Source: Angomonas ambiguus
Taxonomy: Eukaryota; Euglenozoa; Kinetoplastea; Trypanosomatida; Trypanosomatidae
Reading direction: 5' to 3'
Assembly (NCBI GenBank): GCA_019695575.1
Contig: JADNSB010000082.1
Location: 1 to 64,000, forward strand
DNA length: 64,000 nucleotides
Positions within the stretch are counted from its first letter, which is position 1, and the number at the start of each line of letters is the position of its first letter. Positions 1 to 9,447 of this stretch are shown here, in pieces. The position numbers and the translations under genes are program-made. The notes beneath the pieces are model-generated. The model was given only the letters and a program-made list of their open reading frames with translations, was not told where the DNA came from and searched no databases.

Positions 1-2390
1 CGTCCCTGTGCATCCTGCCTGCCGCTCCCGTTTTTTTGGTTCGGGTCTTCTGAGTCGGGATAAATGGGTCCCGCTGTGGTCCCGACGTCAGGTCTGCAGC
101 GGTAGGCGTGGGTTCCACCGTCTCCTATTCCATGTCGTGTACCTCGAACTACAGTCAGTCGGTGTCATTGGTGAGTTCAGTGGGTGTGGTTTTTGGAGCG
201 TACACTAATATTGTATTATTCACTTATTTAGTCGTGCCCTTTCGTGTTGGGCTAAAGGTGAAAGGTTTCAGGTCCCCAGTCAGTACACCTTCTTCCGTCA
301 CCCCAACCACAAGGACCCTACCGGAGGGTAATTCTCGTAGGGTGGCGGTTGTATAGTAGAAAACGAGACTTACTTTGGAGAAGGACGACGGCTGGAGTTT
401 TGTGTTAGCACCCGGAAGGCGAGTGACTTCCATAAGGCGCAGCTTGAGAGGAATACCGCCCCTTTGGGTCGGGGGGCCGCCACCCCTCGGTGGGCCCAAT
501 ACCAGCGGCCGGGCCCTGACCCTGCGGCCCACGGGAATCACGATGGGGCAGGCCCTACCGACGCGCCCACCAGCCCTGGGGGCGGGCGTAACAGCTGGCG
601 CTAAAGGAAGAGGCAACCGCACACAACCACCCTACTACGGGGCCGAGCAACCCCACAGAGCACCTCCGCAGGACGGCAATGGAAACATGGCCCACAACCC
701 CAAAAGAAAACGGAACCGGTGGCACCACAAAACACGCCCCCCACAGACACAAAGACCCCACCACCCCTCATCACCCCTGGAAAAGCGCTTCGAGTTTATA
801 TCAGGGGATAAAGGAAGCCCCACCTTGAGGTCACCGCACCCATTTAAAACGCCCACGGCGCACCACCCGCAAGCCTCATATTTCCCCACACGTTGCGACA
901 TATTTAAAACAATAAGAGAGAGCAACCACCCCCGGGTTTAGTTTTGAATTTATAGGTTGCTGTGGAACGACAAAATGGTCCACTGCTATGTTCACCACTT
1001 CTCACTGTAGCGATGTGCAAGGATTTGCATTTTCTTACGTCTCGGCGAGTACCAAAGGGTCCCTGTCGTGGCGGGGACGGGGGTGGGTGGGTGGTTTTCC
1101 AGAAATGGAATCGAAAACTTTTACCTGCGTGACTAGAGAAGTGAGACAATGAATAAGATATTAACAGCAAACCTAACGCATTACTAAAAACTAGTATCCT
1201 TGACAAACACTCAAACCCTCCTACTTTATAAGCCCTCCTCTCATTCAGTTCGTAAACTCTCGAAAAGGAAAAAAAAAAGCACTTAAAATGATAAAACCAG
1301 TACAGTACTACCAGAACACGGGAGGAAGAATTCCCATTCTGCCTTCAATCCAGTATCCGTTTTCGTGCCAACTACCCCTTGTAACGTAATGGTTAGGAAA
1401 CTGTTTACTTCTCTCTAGGGAACCATTATTATCGATGGTGACAAAGAAAAACACCAGATTACTGTCAGGAGGACGACTGAATGATTCGTGTCTTTTTTTT
1501 TTAAAAAAAAAGGCACCTTTAGAACCCATATATCTAACACAGTCGGTGTCTGATGGACCGTTGTGGGGGTGAAGACACCACGGATCTATAAAATGGTTCC
1601 TATTTAGCTTTACCTGCGCTTGATACACCAGTGGAATCCGAGCACAGAAAAAAAACCTACGATAAAAGGTAAAAAAAAGGGAGTCAGAAAGGTCTACCAT
1701 CTATTGAGAAAAGTAACTGTGTAAAAAAAAAATTAAAGATTAAATATTATTGCAACGAAACACTGATTTCATTTCGTTAAAAGAAGATAAAACGCTTAAA
1801 AAGAAATAAAATGTAGTGTACATCAAGAAAATAATGGCACTAAAAAACGAGGGTTTTTTGAGCACACTAATGTACTGGACTGTATGTAAAAAATTTCATT
1901 GGCAGTCAGAGTTTACTTGCAATTCCCCTGTTCTACACGATTACCACTCAACGCTTTCCACGTTTCTCTTTTCCGATACATAAGAACGGGTAGGGAGAGA
2001 AAAACGAGTAAAGTGGATATTCTTCACGAAAGTAAAACGCAGAAATTCAAGTAAAGAAGAAAAACAGTACGGACACTGGGTAAGAAAAATCAATTCGAGA
2101 AATTTCCACCTTTCCAGCCTTGAAAAAGCCGTCAATGTATACAACATCAAAAATAATATACAAATATAGTCATAAATAATCGCAAAAAAAAATAATAAAG
2201 ATTCCATAAGTTTACTAAGCAGGATAATAAATTCGTACTTCATCACTCACAGTAAACCTTATCTTACAATCCTTAAGAATGGACTGAGAGTCATTCAATG
2301 AGTTACATGTAAAAAAAAAGGGGGGTATTAAGGGGAAACATTATTGGAACACATACCATATTAGTCCTCTAGTATGGAAGCGTCTTTCAA
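1..2390. other. Gene-poor left arm with a GC-rich block
   Basis: No convincing gene is seen in this 2.4 kb. Open frames longer than 100 codons exist, but those I checked at 8 and 375 open at GTG or TTG instead of ATG, and none shows a recognisable domain. About 400-780 is clearly richer in G and C than the flanks and contains short self-complementary stretches, for example GGCCGC near 475 against GCGGCC near 505, enclosing a CCACC/GGTGG hairpin. From about 960 the sequence turns AT-rich with A and T homopolymers, as in the other intergenic regions. It lies downstream of the last leftward gene, so it may be a long 3' region, a transcription-termination region, or an eroded non-coding element. 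Confidence 0.5.
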
Positions 2391-5072
2391 TTATATACCA
2401 TCTAAGTCATCGTCAGTCTTTTCGGCCTTAACATACTGCATGTTGCGTGGACGGCGTAGACGACGATTTCCCATCACAGTAGGTGGCTCGTTGCTTTCTT
2501 CAATAGGTTTTGGACTCCCCTTCTCTTCTTCACTACTTACAGGTCTTTCCAGCGCCACTTCTGTTTCCTCCATCATCTTTACGGACTGGAGACTACACGC
2601 TTCCACAGTGGTCCTATTTGGGAACTCCATGTGCTCCACCTCCTCATACGTACTTTTGGCTCTATCGTGGAACAAAAAGAACACAACGAAAGATACTGCC
2701 CCCACTACAAGAGCAATCATCACAACAAGGATGCCGATAAGAGCACTGGTACCGAGCTTCCCTTTGTCCGACTCACCTCTGCATTGAGAGTTCTCATCCG
2801 CCACCACACCATTACTGCAAGTACGGCACTGATACTCTTGGTCAAACACACACTCGGCGCAGTTCTCGATCAGACACTGCTTCTCCACACACGTCGAGTT
2901 CTCACGAATGTATTTGAACCCAGGCACACAAGTGTCGCACTGTTCAGTGGAGGGGTCAAGGGTAAAAGGAAATAGACAGCCCTGACAGGTATCGTCATTA
3001 CCGGACGGGTCCACACATCCTGTACAAGGGAACTTGGCGCAAGTCTTTAAGACGCACGTGGAACCTACTAATTTATAGTTGTCCTCACAGGCGTCGCACT
3101 GCTGGGTGATGGGGTCTACAGTCGAAGGAAATGCGCACGTCTTACAGGACTCATCCTCCCCGGCTGGCTGCTCACATTCTGTACACAGACCCTTCGCGCA
3201 GCTCTTCAAAACGCACTTACGGCCATCCATTTTATAGTTGTCCTCACAAGTGTCGCACTGTTGGGTCACAGGGTTGAGGGCAAAAGGGAACAGGCAGCCC
3301 TGACAGGTATCGTCATTACCCGACGGGGTTACACATCCTGTACACGGGACTTTCGCGCAGGTCTTCAAGACGCAAGTATCACCGTCCATTTTATAGTGGT
3401 CCTCACAAGTGTCGCACAGCTTTGTGGAGGGGTTAAAGATGAAAGGATAATCACAGGTGTCACACTGTCCGGTCAAAGGGTTGAGAGCAAAAGGGAACAG
3501 ACAGCCCTGGCAGATGTCGGTGTTACCGGACGGGCTCACACATCCTGTACACGGTGTCTTGGCGCAGGTCTTTAAAATACACTCCCCATCGTCGTCGAAT
3601 TGATAACCAGGGTTGCACTTATCACAAACATCCCAAACCCCCCACCTACACTCTTGACAGGACTCTGGGTCGGTGGTACACTCGGGTATTGCATACGTGT
3701 AACCCATAGGGTCCAGTAGGGGGTCGAACGTTAAGCCGCAGTAGGGTTGAAATCTTCCTGGATAGCAGTTGCACCGCTTTCGTTCCCATCGCTCTAACGT
3801 GATGCCCTGTTCCTGGCACTTATCTACCACTTCCTGCGGTGGCAGCGGCTCACCAAATACCTTATCATGGGTGCTAGTGCGCGTACAACCGACCCCACAG
3901 AACTGACCTACAGTTGTTGTATCGTGGGCACTAGAGCGCAATACATTAGTGTTTCTTCCAAAGTCGTCTGTGATCTTGGTGACGTCCACTTTCAGGTCAA
4001 GGTACTCTTGATCAGTTGTGTACTTTACACCATCAAACGTTAGATTGCCTGCGTACGTATCACAGTTAAGCCCAAAGGTTTTATAAAAGTTGCGCCCTTC
4101 AAAACCAAAGGACTTGGCGTTGAGGTGCTGTAACGACATTTGAGCACTTATTACGCAACTTGCTTGGTTGTTGACGCCTTCCACCAAAAAGATTGGGCCA
4201 TCGGTCGTGATTCCGGTCAAGACAAAGTTTCCTCCGCCTAAATTGTATAGGAAGCCACCCGAGTATTGCGGGGTAGCGTGAATAAAGGGTTGATCCCCAT
4301 TAGGACTGTGGTGGGTGCAATTCGAAAAACGGAAAAAGCCCCTCTCGGCAATCGAAACACTGTGAATTCCGAACTCCATGAACGGTCCTGTGCAGTCTTT
4401 GCAAGTAGCAAAATCCACCCCAAAGTAACTGGTTTCAATTCGGAAACAAATGTCTTGGGAGGTGCATGAGCCGGCCAGGTTTAACATGCTCTTAGCACCA
4501 GTGGCGTTCACATGCGTCAAATACACGGCACCATTATCATTTAAATATGTGTAAATGTCCCCACCGATAGAGAGGACATCACCACCGGTACCGGAAGTCC
4601 ACCTTACAGTGGTGTCGAAAAGGTAAACCGACACAGAGTACTGGGGCATAAAGCCCTGCAGGTTGAACAGTACGGTGGTGCCCTTCATCTCCGCGGTGGT
4701 GCGTGCAATCGTCAAATTCGAAGAAGGAGGTAAATGCTTGGTGATGTAGATGGTGGCGTCGAGCACACGGGCGTCCGTTACATTAACGCTCAACGTTTGT
4801 AACGTCGAAGCAACCGTGGAGTCCACGCCGTTGAAGGTGAGCCCGCCTCCTGTGATGTTCGGGGACCACAGATTGCACACAACCGGAGCTGTCAGACCCG
4901 TCATGCCGGAGACCTCAATCACTGTTCCATCGTAGGCCAAGCTTGACTTTTGATAGGACTGGTCTAGTGGAATGGACTCCGCCTGTACAGGGAGACCAGG
5001 AAAGCAAACCAGGCAGAGTATTACTGCTGCTGTAAACCACGGCTTATTAAAAACGGACTTCAATGAATACAT
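2391..5072 (-). CDS. Cys-rich type I surface membrane protein
   Basis: 893 residues. A hydrophobic signal peptide covers about residues 1-31 (cleavage near VQA-ES). Residues 32-400 are rich in Gly, Thr, Asn and beta-type sequence with several N-glycosylation sequons, suggesting a beta-helix-like ectodomain. Residues about 500-765 hold five tandem Cys-rich units of about 53 residues carrying TCAK, CTGC, CQGC and CDTC motifs. A single transmembrane helix lies at about 776-801, followed by a 92-residue acidic and basic cytoplasmic tail. CXXC-rich repeats plus a TM helix resemble variant-surface-type or furin/EGF-like receptors of protists. The beta-rich part with a Cys-rich region distantly recalls DGF-1-like proteins, but I cannot assign a family. 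It is the last recognisable gene of the leftward array. The ATG at 5072 is preceded on its strand by a pyrimidine-rich tract and AG. Likely role: cell-surface or flagellar-pocket protein (inference). Confidence 0.85.
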   Translation of the reverse strand: MYSLKSVFNKPWFTAAVILCLVCFPGLPVQAESIPLDQSYQKSSLAYDGTVIEVSGMTGLTAPVVCNLWSPNITGGGLTFNGVDSTVASTLQTLSVNVTDARVLDATIYITKHLPPSSNLTIARTTAEMKGTTVLFNLQGFMPQYSVSVYLFDTTVRWTSGTGGDVLSIGGDIYTYLNDNGAVYLTHVNATGAKSMLNLAGSCTSQDICFRIETSYFGVDFATCKDCTGPFMEFGIHSVSIAERGFFRFSNCTHHSPNGDQPFIHATPQYSGGFLYNLGGGNFVLTGITTDGPIFLVEGVNNQASCVISAQMSLQHLNAKSFGFEGRNFYKTFGLNCDTYAGNLTFDGVKYTTDQEYLDLKVDVTKITDDFGRNTNVLRSSAHDTTTVGQFCGVGCTRTSTHDKVFGEPLPPQEVVDKCQEQGITLERWERKRCNCYPGRFQPYCGLTFDPLLDPMGYTYAIPECTTDPESCQECRWGVWDVCDKCNPGYQFDDDGECILKTCAKTPCTGCVSPSGNTDICQGCLFPFALNPLTGQCDTCDYPFIFNPSTKLCDTCEDHYKMDGDTCVLKTCAKVPCTGCVTPSGNDDTCQGCLFPFALNPVTQQCDTCEDNYKMDGRKCVLKSCAKGLCTECEQPAGEDESCKTCAFPSTVDPITQQCDACEDNYKLVGSTCVLKTCAKFPCTGCVDPSGNDDTCQGCLFPFTLDPSTEQCDTCVPGFKYIRENSTCVEKQCLIENCAECVFDQEYQCRTCSNGVVADENSQCRGESDKGKLGTSALIGILVVMIALVVGAVSFVVFFLFHDRAKSTYEEVEHMEFPNRTTVEACSLQSVKMMEETEVALERPVSSEEEKGSPKPIEESNEPPTVMGNRRLRRPRNMQYVKAEKTDDDLDGI
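2790..3578 (-). repeat. Five tandem Cys-rich repeat units
   Basis: Within the surface protein gene, about 53-residue units recur as TCAK..CTGC..SGN..CQGC..PF..NP.T..CDTC..NYKMDG..C. The first unit carries an extra CDTC module, the third is the most diverged, and the last is shortened. Conserved blocks are also similar at the DNA level, so the units arose by tandem duplication. Confidence 0.85.
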
Positions 5073-6155
5073 AAGAAATAACTCCCTCCTAAAACTAGTA
5101 CAAACCCTTAAAGGGTAAAAGGAACAGAAGAAAAAAAAAAAGCTACGATAGAAAAGGAAGCAGGAGAGGAAAAGGTGTGCCCGTGAAACGGCAACAGATA
5201 ATAGATTTAGAGTTTAATGGACAGCACCGAGGACTCATCAAAGAAAGAAAGGAAAAATTGCTTAGACAGTGACAACCACAAACACGGATGGCAAATACAG
5301 TTGAGATTCTAACAGTGACCATAATGAAATACAAATCAAAGAACCACTAACAACTGCGCCTCACACTACCAGGCACACAAATAAAGTGTGGAGGGGCTCA
5401 GTGTAAAGCGCACCACACGTACGGTAGGGTTACGGGATAGGACACAGTGGACCGATTTCTTCGGTTCTGTTTTCATCCCTGGACTGTGTATCACCTTTGA
5501 GGTGGAGACGCAAAAAGGAGAAGTAAACCAATGAAATAAAGTAGTAAAGCAGACGGAAAAGACAGTCGTAGTGGCTAAGCTCCCACACATTAAGAGTACT
5601 CTCATTGCGACCGATGGCTCACCCTTAACGTCACAGGGAAATATATCACCACTTTCAGTACGATAGTACCCATCACAAACTCGACCAGTCTCTCTTCTTT
5701 GCGGGCGATACAGGCACTGTGTACGAGAAGGTAGATCAAAATGGGTAACGTTCCAACCCAAAATAAATAACAAGGGAAAAAAAAAATGAAACACAGAATA
5801 CTGAAAGGAAGATACTTTATCAAAGACCTTAAAAGCCCTTGGTGGTAACTTGTAATAGTCCAATACGATCTCTGTTTTCGTGATCCTGCCAAACGAACTG
5901 AAACCGTCTGGAAAATGTTAAAGTGGGCTTCTCTACCCTGCGATAGTGCTCCCAAAATTAAAACTAAGTGGAATCTGGCTTTTTTGGGTAGAGCTAAATA
6001 TAATAAAGAGTGAAAGAAGGGGTGAAGTAATTGGGGGGGGGGACAATTCCAACGATACAACATAGTTATATTTCTACGTAGTAAGGATCTAAACTTCAAC
6101 ACAGTGACACCAAAGGTGTTGGTGAAATAGGATAAGAAATATGACGACAATAGAA
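5073..6155. other. 1.1 kb intergenic region, no gene supported
   Basis: Separates the LYR-AlgH gene from the surface protein gene; it would be the 3' UTR of the former and the 5' region of the latter. A minus-strand frame at 5366-5863 has two hydrophobic stretches and a few Cys residues, but it opens with TTG and its first ATG lies about halfway through. A second frame overlaps it. I see no family match, so at most this is a decayed gene. Confidence 0.45.
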
Positions 6156-7721
6156 TTATTTCTTTTTGCTCTCTTCATTGTTAGAGTCAGACGATGTTTT
6201 CGACTTTTCTGCGTCCTTCGTCTCTTTATTTATATCCGCTGGCATATCTTCCCTTTTCTCGACCTGGTCAGTCGTAGAAGTTTCCGACAGTTCCGACGAC
6301 GACGACGATGGGGGTTCCAAAAAGAGCGAAGGAGAAAGAATATGTGGAGAAGAATCGGAAAGGCCTGAGAAGGGGTTCGAACACCCGACCAGTGTCGTAT
6401 ACTCGCCACCCAGCGCGTACAGCAGCTGATCCCACAAACACTCTCTCCTTCGTAGTATTTGATCCGGAGGGAAAGACTGTGGGAGCGAATATACGGCCCC
6501 ATAGCGTTTGGTTCGCATGTCCTTTGACTGACGCAACTCCTCCTCTGTAGGAAAACGATCCTCATCGCTCCGTTGTTTGAAATCGTAGGCTTTAAAAAAG
6601 GAGGGGGATATTTTGACAGGAATCCAATGTCCATTGGCCACTTCTGTTTCTATCTGAGCTGTCGTCCAACGCATGCAGCCCCAGAACACACGAAGGGAGG
6701 AGCGTGGCTGTCCAGCAGCCAGCGAAGCTAAATACGGAAGTGCTTCTGTTTTGGAAAGGTACAACGTCGGCTCCACCGTTCCATCCTCAAGACGACCCCC
6801 CTTTATCAGCGGTTTACAGAACGTCAGGTGCTCCTCTTTTGGGTGTGTCACTTTCCTCTGCCCCACCTCCGACTCCGTCCACTTCAGCCACCGCTTGTAT
6901 TGAGGTTCGGGACTGCCTGCCTCTTCACCGCTCAGTGGAGAAAGCGTGTGAAGAATTACAATTTGGGCGGTGGGTGGCATCGTGAAGCCGATTTGACTAA
7001 AACCACCGTCAAACACATCGTGTCCCCAGAATACCTCTGGGAACATTGGGTTGCCTCGCGAGAGAGGATACGTGTACTGCAGGTCCAGAACTACTGCACT
7101 CGTGATGAGTGGGGTTCGTTCGGTAATCAGTAGTACACGTCGGTCTACATGAGTGGAGGACAACGGGTGAGCCACCAGAACAGTTCCCTCATCTAATTCG
7201 GGTTCACTGGTGTGTCGTAATATGACTTTAGTGGGAACCGTACTGGATGCCGCCACATATTTTGGAGTAATTGGTCTATTCTGAGGTAAGCATTCCGCCC
7301 GGTACAGTTTCTTCTGCTCGTCACTTTTCGTCTTAAGCATTGAGAGCATTTGGGCACTATCTTTCTGAATCACGCTACGTTTATCCACAAGATTTTCCCT
7401 ATGAGCTCGTAGCCGGTTCAGCGTCCCAAATGCGGTGGTAACCTGAGCAGTATTCACAGACTCGTTGAACGCCTTCCTTAAAACATTCACGTACTTTATA
7501 CCATTCGGAACGTACAAGGTGGATAGCTGAGGTACCACCTCCTGAAGATCCTTTGTAAGTGGAAAAAGAGTTTTCGCTACGGGATCCCTGTCTAGCCAGC
7601 TGACCTCCCGAAGAAGACCTCGATATAGAGAACGTATTACAGCCGGTGGAAGAGCGGGGCTGTTCGATCCTTTACGAGACACTTCTTTAACAGGAGAGCG
7701 ACAGACCAAATTGGAAAGCAT
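6156..7721 (-). CDS. LYR-domain + UPF0301/AlgH (YqgE) fusion protein
   Basis: 521 residues. A basic N-terminus suited to mitochondrial import is followed by a Complex1_LYR-type helical segment (LYR at residues 32-34, then GLLREV). LYR proteins are small mitochondrial factors that bind acyl carrier protein and help assemble respiratory complexes or receive Fe-S clusters. A helical linker runs to about residue 165. From about 180 the sequence matches UPF0301/DUF179 (bacterial YqgE/AlgH): a TVLVAHPL opening, DRRVLLITE, a divergent GHDVFDGGF in place of the usual GGPV strand, then RVFWGCMRW and QIETEV, equivalent to the family's LGYAGW..GQLE.E signature. The C-terminal tail (about 430-521) is Ser/Glu/Lys-rich and disordered. 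The molecular function of UPF0301 is unsettled. The pairing suggests a mitochondrial role (inference). The start is the first ATG of the frame. Confidence 0.8.
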   Translation of the reverse strand: MLSNLVCRSPVKEVSRKGSNSPALPPAVIRSLYRGLLREVSWLDRDPVAKTLFPLTKDLQEVVPQLSTLYVPNGIKYVNVLRKAFNESVNTAQVTTAFGTLNRLRAHRENLVDKRSVIQKDSAQMLSMLKTKSDEQKKLYRAECLPQNRPITPKYVAASSTVPTKVILRHTSEPELDEGTVLVAHPLSSTHVDRRVLLITERTPLITSAVVLDLQYTYPLSRGNPMFPEVFWGHDVFDGGFSQIGFTMPPTAQIVILHTLSPLSGEEAGSPEPQYKRWLKWTESEVGQRKVTHPKEEHLTFCKPLIKGGRLEDGTVEPTLYLSKTEALPYLASLAAGQPRSSLRVFWGCMRWTTAQIETEVANGHWIPVKISPSFFKAYDFKQRSDEDRFPTEEELRQSKDMRTKRYGAVYSLPQSFPPDQILRRRECLWDQLLYALGGEYTTLVGCSNPFSGLSDSSPHILSPSLFLEPPSSSSSELSETSTTDQVEKREDMPADINKETKDAEKSKTSSDSNNEESKKK

Positions 7722-7978
7722 TTTAGAAGAAGAACGTTCAAAGGGGTATGCCTAAAGGTGTTTTTCTAAGCAATAAGATGGAACAAAGAGAGACGTGGAG
7801 AGTAGAATTATGATTAAAAAAAAAAAACAGATAGAAAAAACGTCGTGAAATAGGGCACTACTTTTTTGTTGTTGTTGTTATGGAAAGTCGCAAGTGAAAT
7901 GACACGGAGTATATAAAACAAAATATCGACATTACTTTATCCTTTATATTAAACAGGAAGCTGCCGCATTATTCATGA

Positions 7979-9103
7979 TCAATAGCCAAACATAAATATG
8001 ACAATCGCAAACAACAATACGAGCCAAACAGCAACGCGTGAAAAGAAGGAAATCTCACGTGGTACAGATTGTTGTACTTCACACGTTGTGTAATGTTGTA
8101 AGGAAGCTCTAACGCGATTCCCTAAAAGGGGTAGGTTCGCCACAAATTCACCGTCATACTGGCACGGAATACGGCTAGAAAATTCTACCTCGACACGCCT
8201 TCCTTGACCCAGTTTAGTGGCAAAGGCCAAGTTCAGACGCACGAGTGCCAGGTGCCACACTCCGCGAAGACACATTATCTCTACTAATCCGTCGTTTGGG
8301 GAAGGTATCAGGTAGCGATCCTTGTCAGTAGAAGCGTTCCAAATGGAAGATCCACCAGCGTAGGAGGAGATATTTGACACGACAATTGCCTTGGGATTGT
8401 ACGGCAAATCAAGTGTTCTCCCGTCAATTTTAACGACTGCATCTTTTCCAATTTTTCCGTCCCGAAACAAAGAGACAACCGCCGTGTAGGCATACCACAG
8501 TTTCACAATGGGGCGGGAAATAAAGCAGCTGGGGTACTTTTCCCTTAACCTCGCCATGTGGCCTGCACAACCTGCATCAAAACCTATGGAAAAATAATTA
8601 TTCATTACCTTCATTACAGATTCAGAAGTATTATCCCGTATCGGTGACACAGTAAGGCTCCACCGATCAAACTTCATTCCCACGCTGTTACCTACCGCGG
8701 TGAGAGCCTGCTGAAAACGACGATTGCCGAGCACAATCCATTTCGAAAATCCTACCCCAAACCCCAGTGCACAGCTTAAATCATTTCCAGTTCCCAAGGG
8801 AAAAGGTGCGACTCGGCAAAGGTGGGGTTCGATAAGGTTTTGATCGTGACAACTTTTTATGCAATTCATCACAAAAGATAACGTTCCATCTCCTCCAGCT
8901 ACAATAACAATAGCGGGTTTTTTGGCTACGAGAAACGCTAAAGTATCCTCGAAAAAATACTTGTCATTGCCAGTAAACAACGAAAACACATTCTCCTCGC
9001 CCAAAAGACACTTCATTTTTTCGAGAACGAATAATGCGCCTCCCTTTCCACCACTTTTAGTGTTGACAAGAGATACCGTTCTACTGCCATTTAAAAGGTT
9101 CAT
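7979..9103 (-). CDS. Diacylglycerol kinase family lipid kinase
   Basis: 374 residues. It has the DAGK catalytic domain signatures: an N-terminal glycine-rich loop (NTKSGGKGG, residues 14-22), GGDGT (70-74) for nucleotide binding, and PLGTGNDL (102-109). The accessory domain follows, with FSIGFDAGCAGH and SSYAGGS motifs as in eukaryotic DAG kinases. Known reaction of the family: ATP-dependent phosphorylation of diacylglycerol to phosphatidic acid. The last about 20 residues form a hydrophobic helix (VAVWLVLLFAIVIFMFGY), so the enzyme is probably tail-anchored to a membrane. There are no C1 or EF-hand regulatory domains, so it is a minimal form. Sphingosine or ceramide kinase is less likely, because the accessory-domain motifs are of DAGK type. 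Confidence 0.87.
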   Translation of the reverse strand: MNLLNGSRTVSLVNTKSGGKGGALFVLEKMKCLLGEENVFSLFTGNDKYFFEDTLAFLVAKKPAIVIVAGGDGTLSFVMNCIKSCHDQNLIEPHLCRVAPFPLGTGNDLSCALGFGVGFSKWIVLGNRRFQQALTAVGNSVGMKFDRWSLTVSPIRDNTSESVMKVMNNYFSIGFDAGCAGHMARLREKYPSCFISRPIVKLWYAYTAVVSLFRDGKIGKDAVVKIDGRTLDLPYNPKAIVVSNISSYAGGSSIWNASTDKDRYLIPSPNDGLVEIMCLRGVWHLALVRLNLAFATKLGQGRRVEVEFSSRIPCQYDGEFVANLPLLGNRVRASLQHYTTCEVQQSVPREISFFSRVAVWLVLLFAIVIFMFGY

Positions 9104-9447
9104 AAAAGTTAGATTTCTACGAATATGTACATACGTTAAAAAGAAAAAAAAAAATAGAGTGACAACCGCAGTGAAAATGAGAAAATCTTAATGAGTTCGA
9201 TCACACTTAAAACAATGAGAAGCTAATCACACAGCAAAGGAAAAAAAAAAAATCAATCGTACTTAATTTTTTAAGACTTTCTCAGCACTTGGACTATATT
9301 GTGGTTAGTATTTAATTTTTTGATTATTATGGTAATAAAATAAACATATAAATATAAAAAAACAAAAAAAAACGGAATGAAGGGAGTAAAGTGGAATAAT
9401 TAAAAGGAAAAAAATTAATCTTTTTTTCGGTGTGGGCTGTAAAGGGA
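9104..9447. other. Intergenic region, AT-rich
   Basis: 344 bases of A/T homopolymers between the desaturase and DAG kinase genes. It should hold the desaturase 3' UTR and the DAG kinase 5' UTR. No RNA gene or ORF is seen. Confidence 0.6.

Noticed and set aside
375-941. 188-codon open frame in the GC-rich block
   Set aside because: Opens with TTG, no ATG until about a third in, and Pro/Arg/Gly-rich composition follows from base content; no homology recognised.
5366-5863. 165-codon minus-strand frame with two hydrophobic stretches
   Set aside because: No ATG at its 5' end, overlapped by another frame, no family match; kept only as a possible decayed gene in the intergenic note.
6365-6400. TTCGAA with flanking G/C resembling a tRNA B box
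   Set aside because: The stem does not close, no A box at proper distance, and it lies inside the LYR-AlgH coding region.
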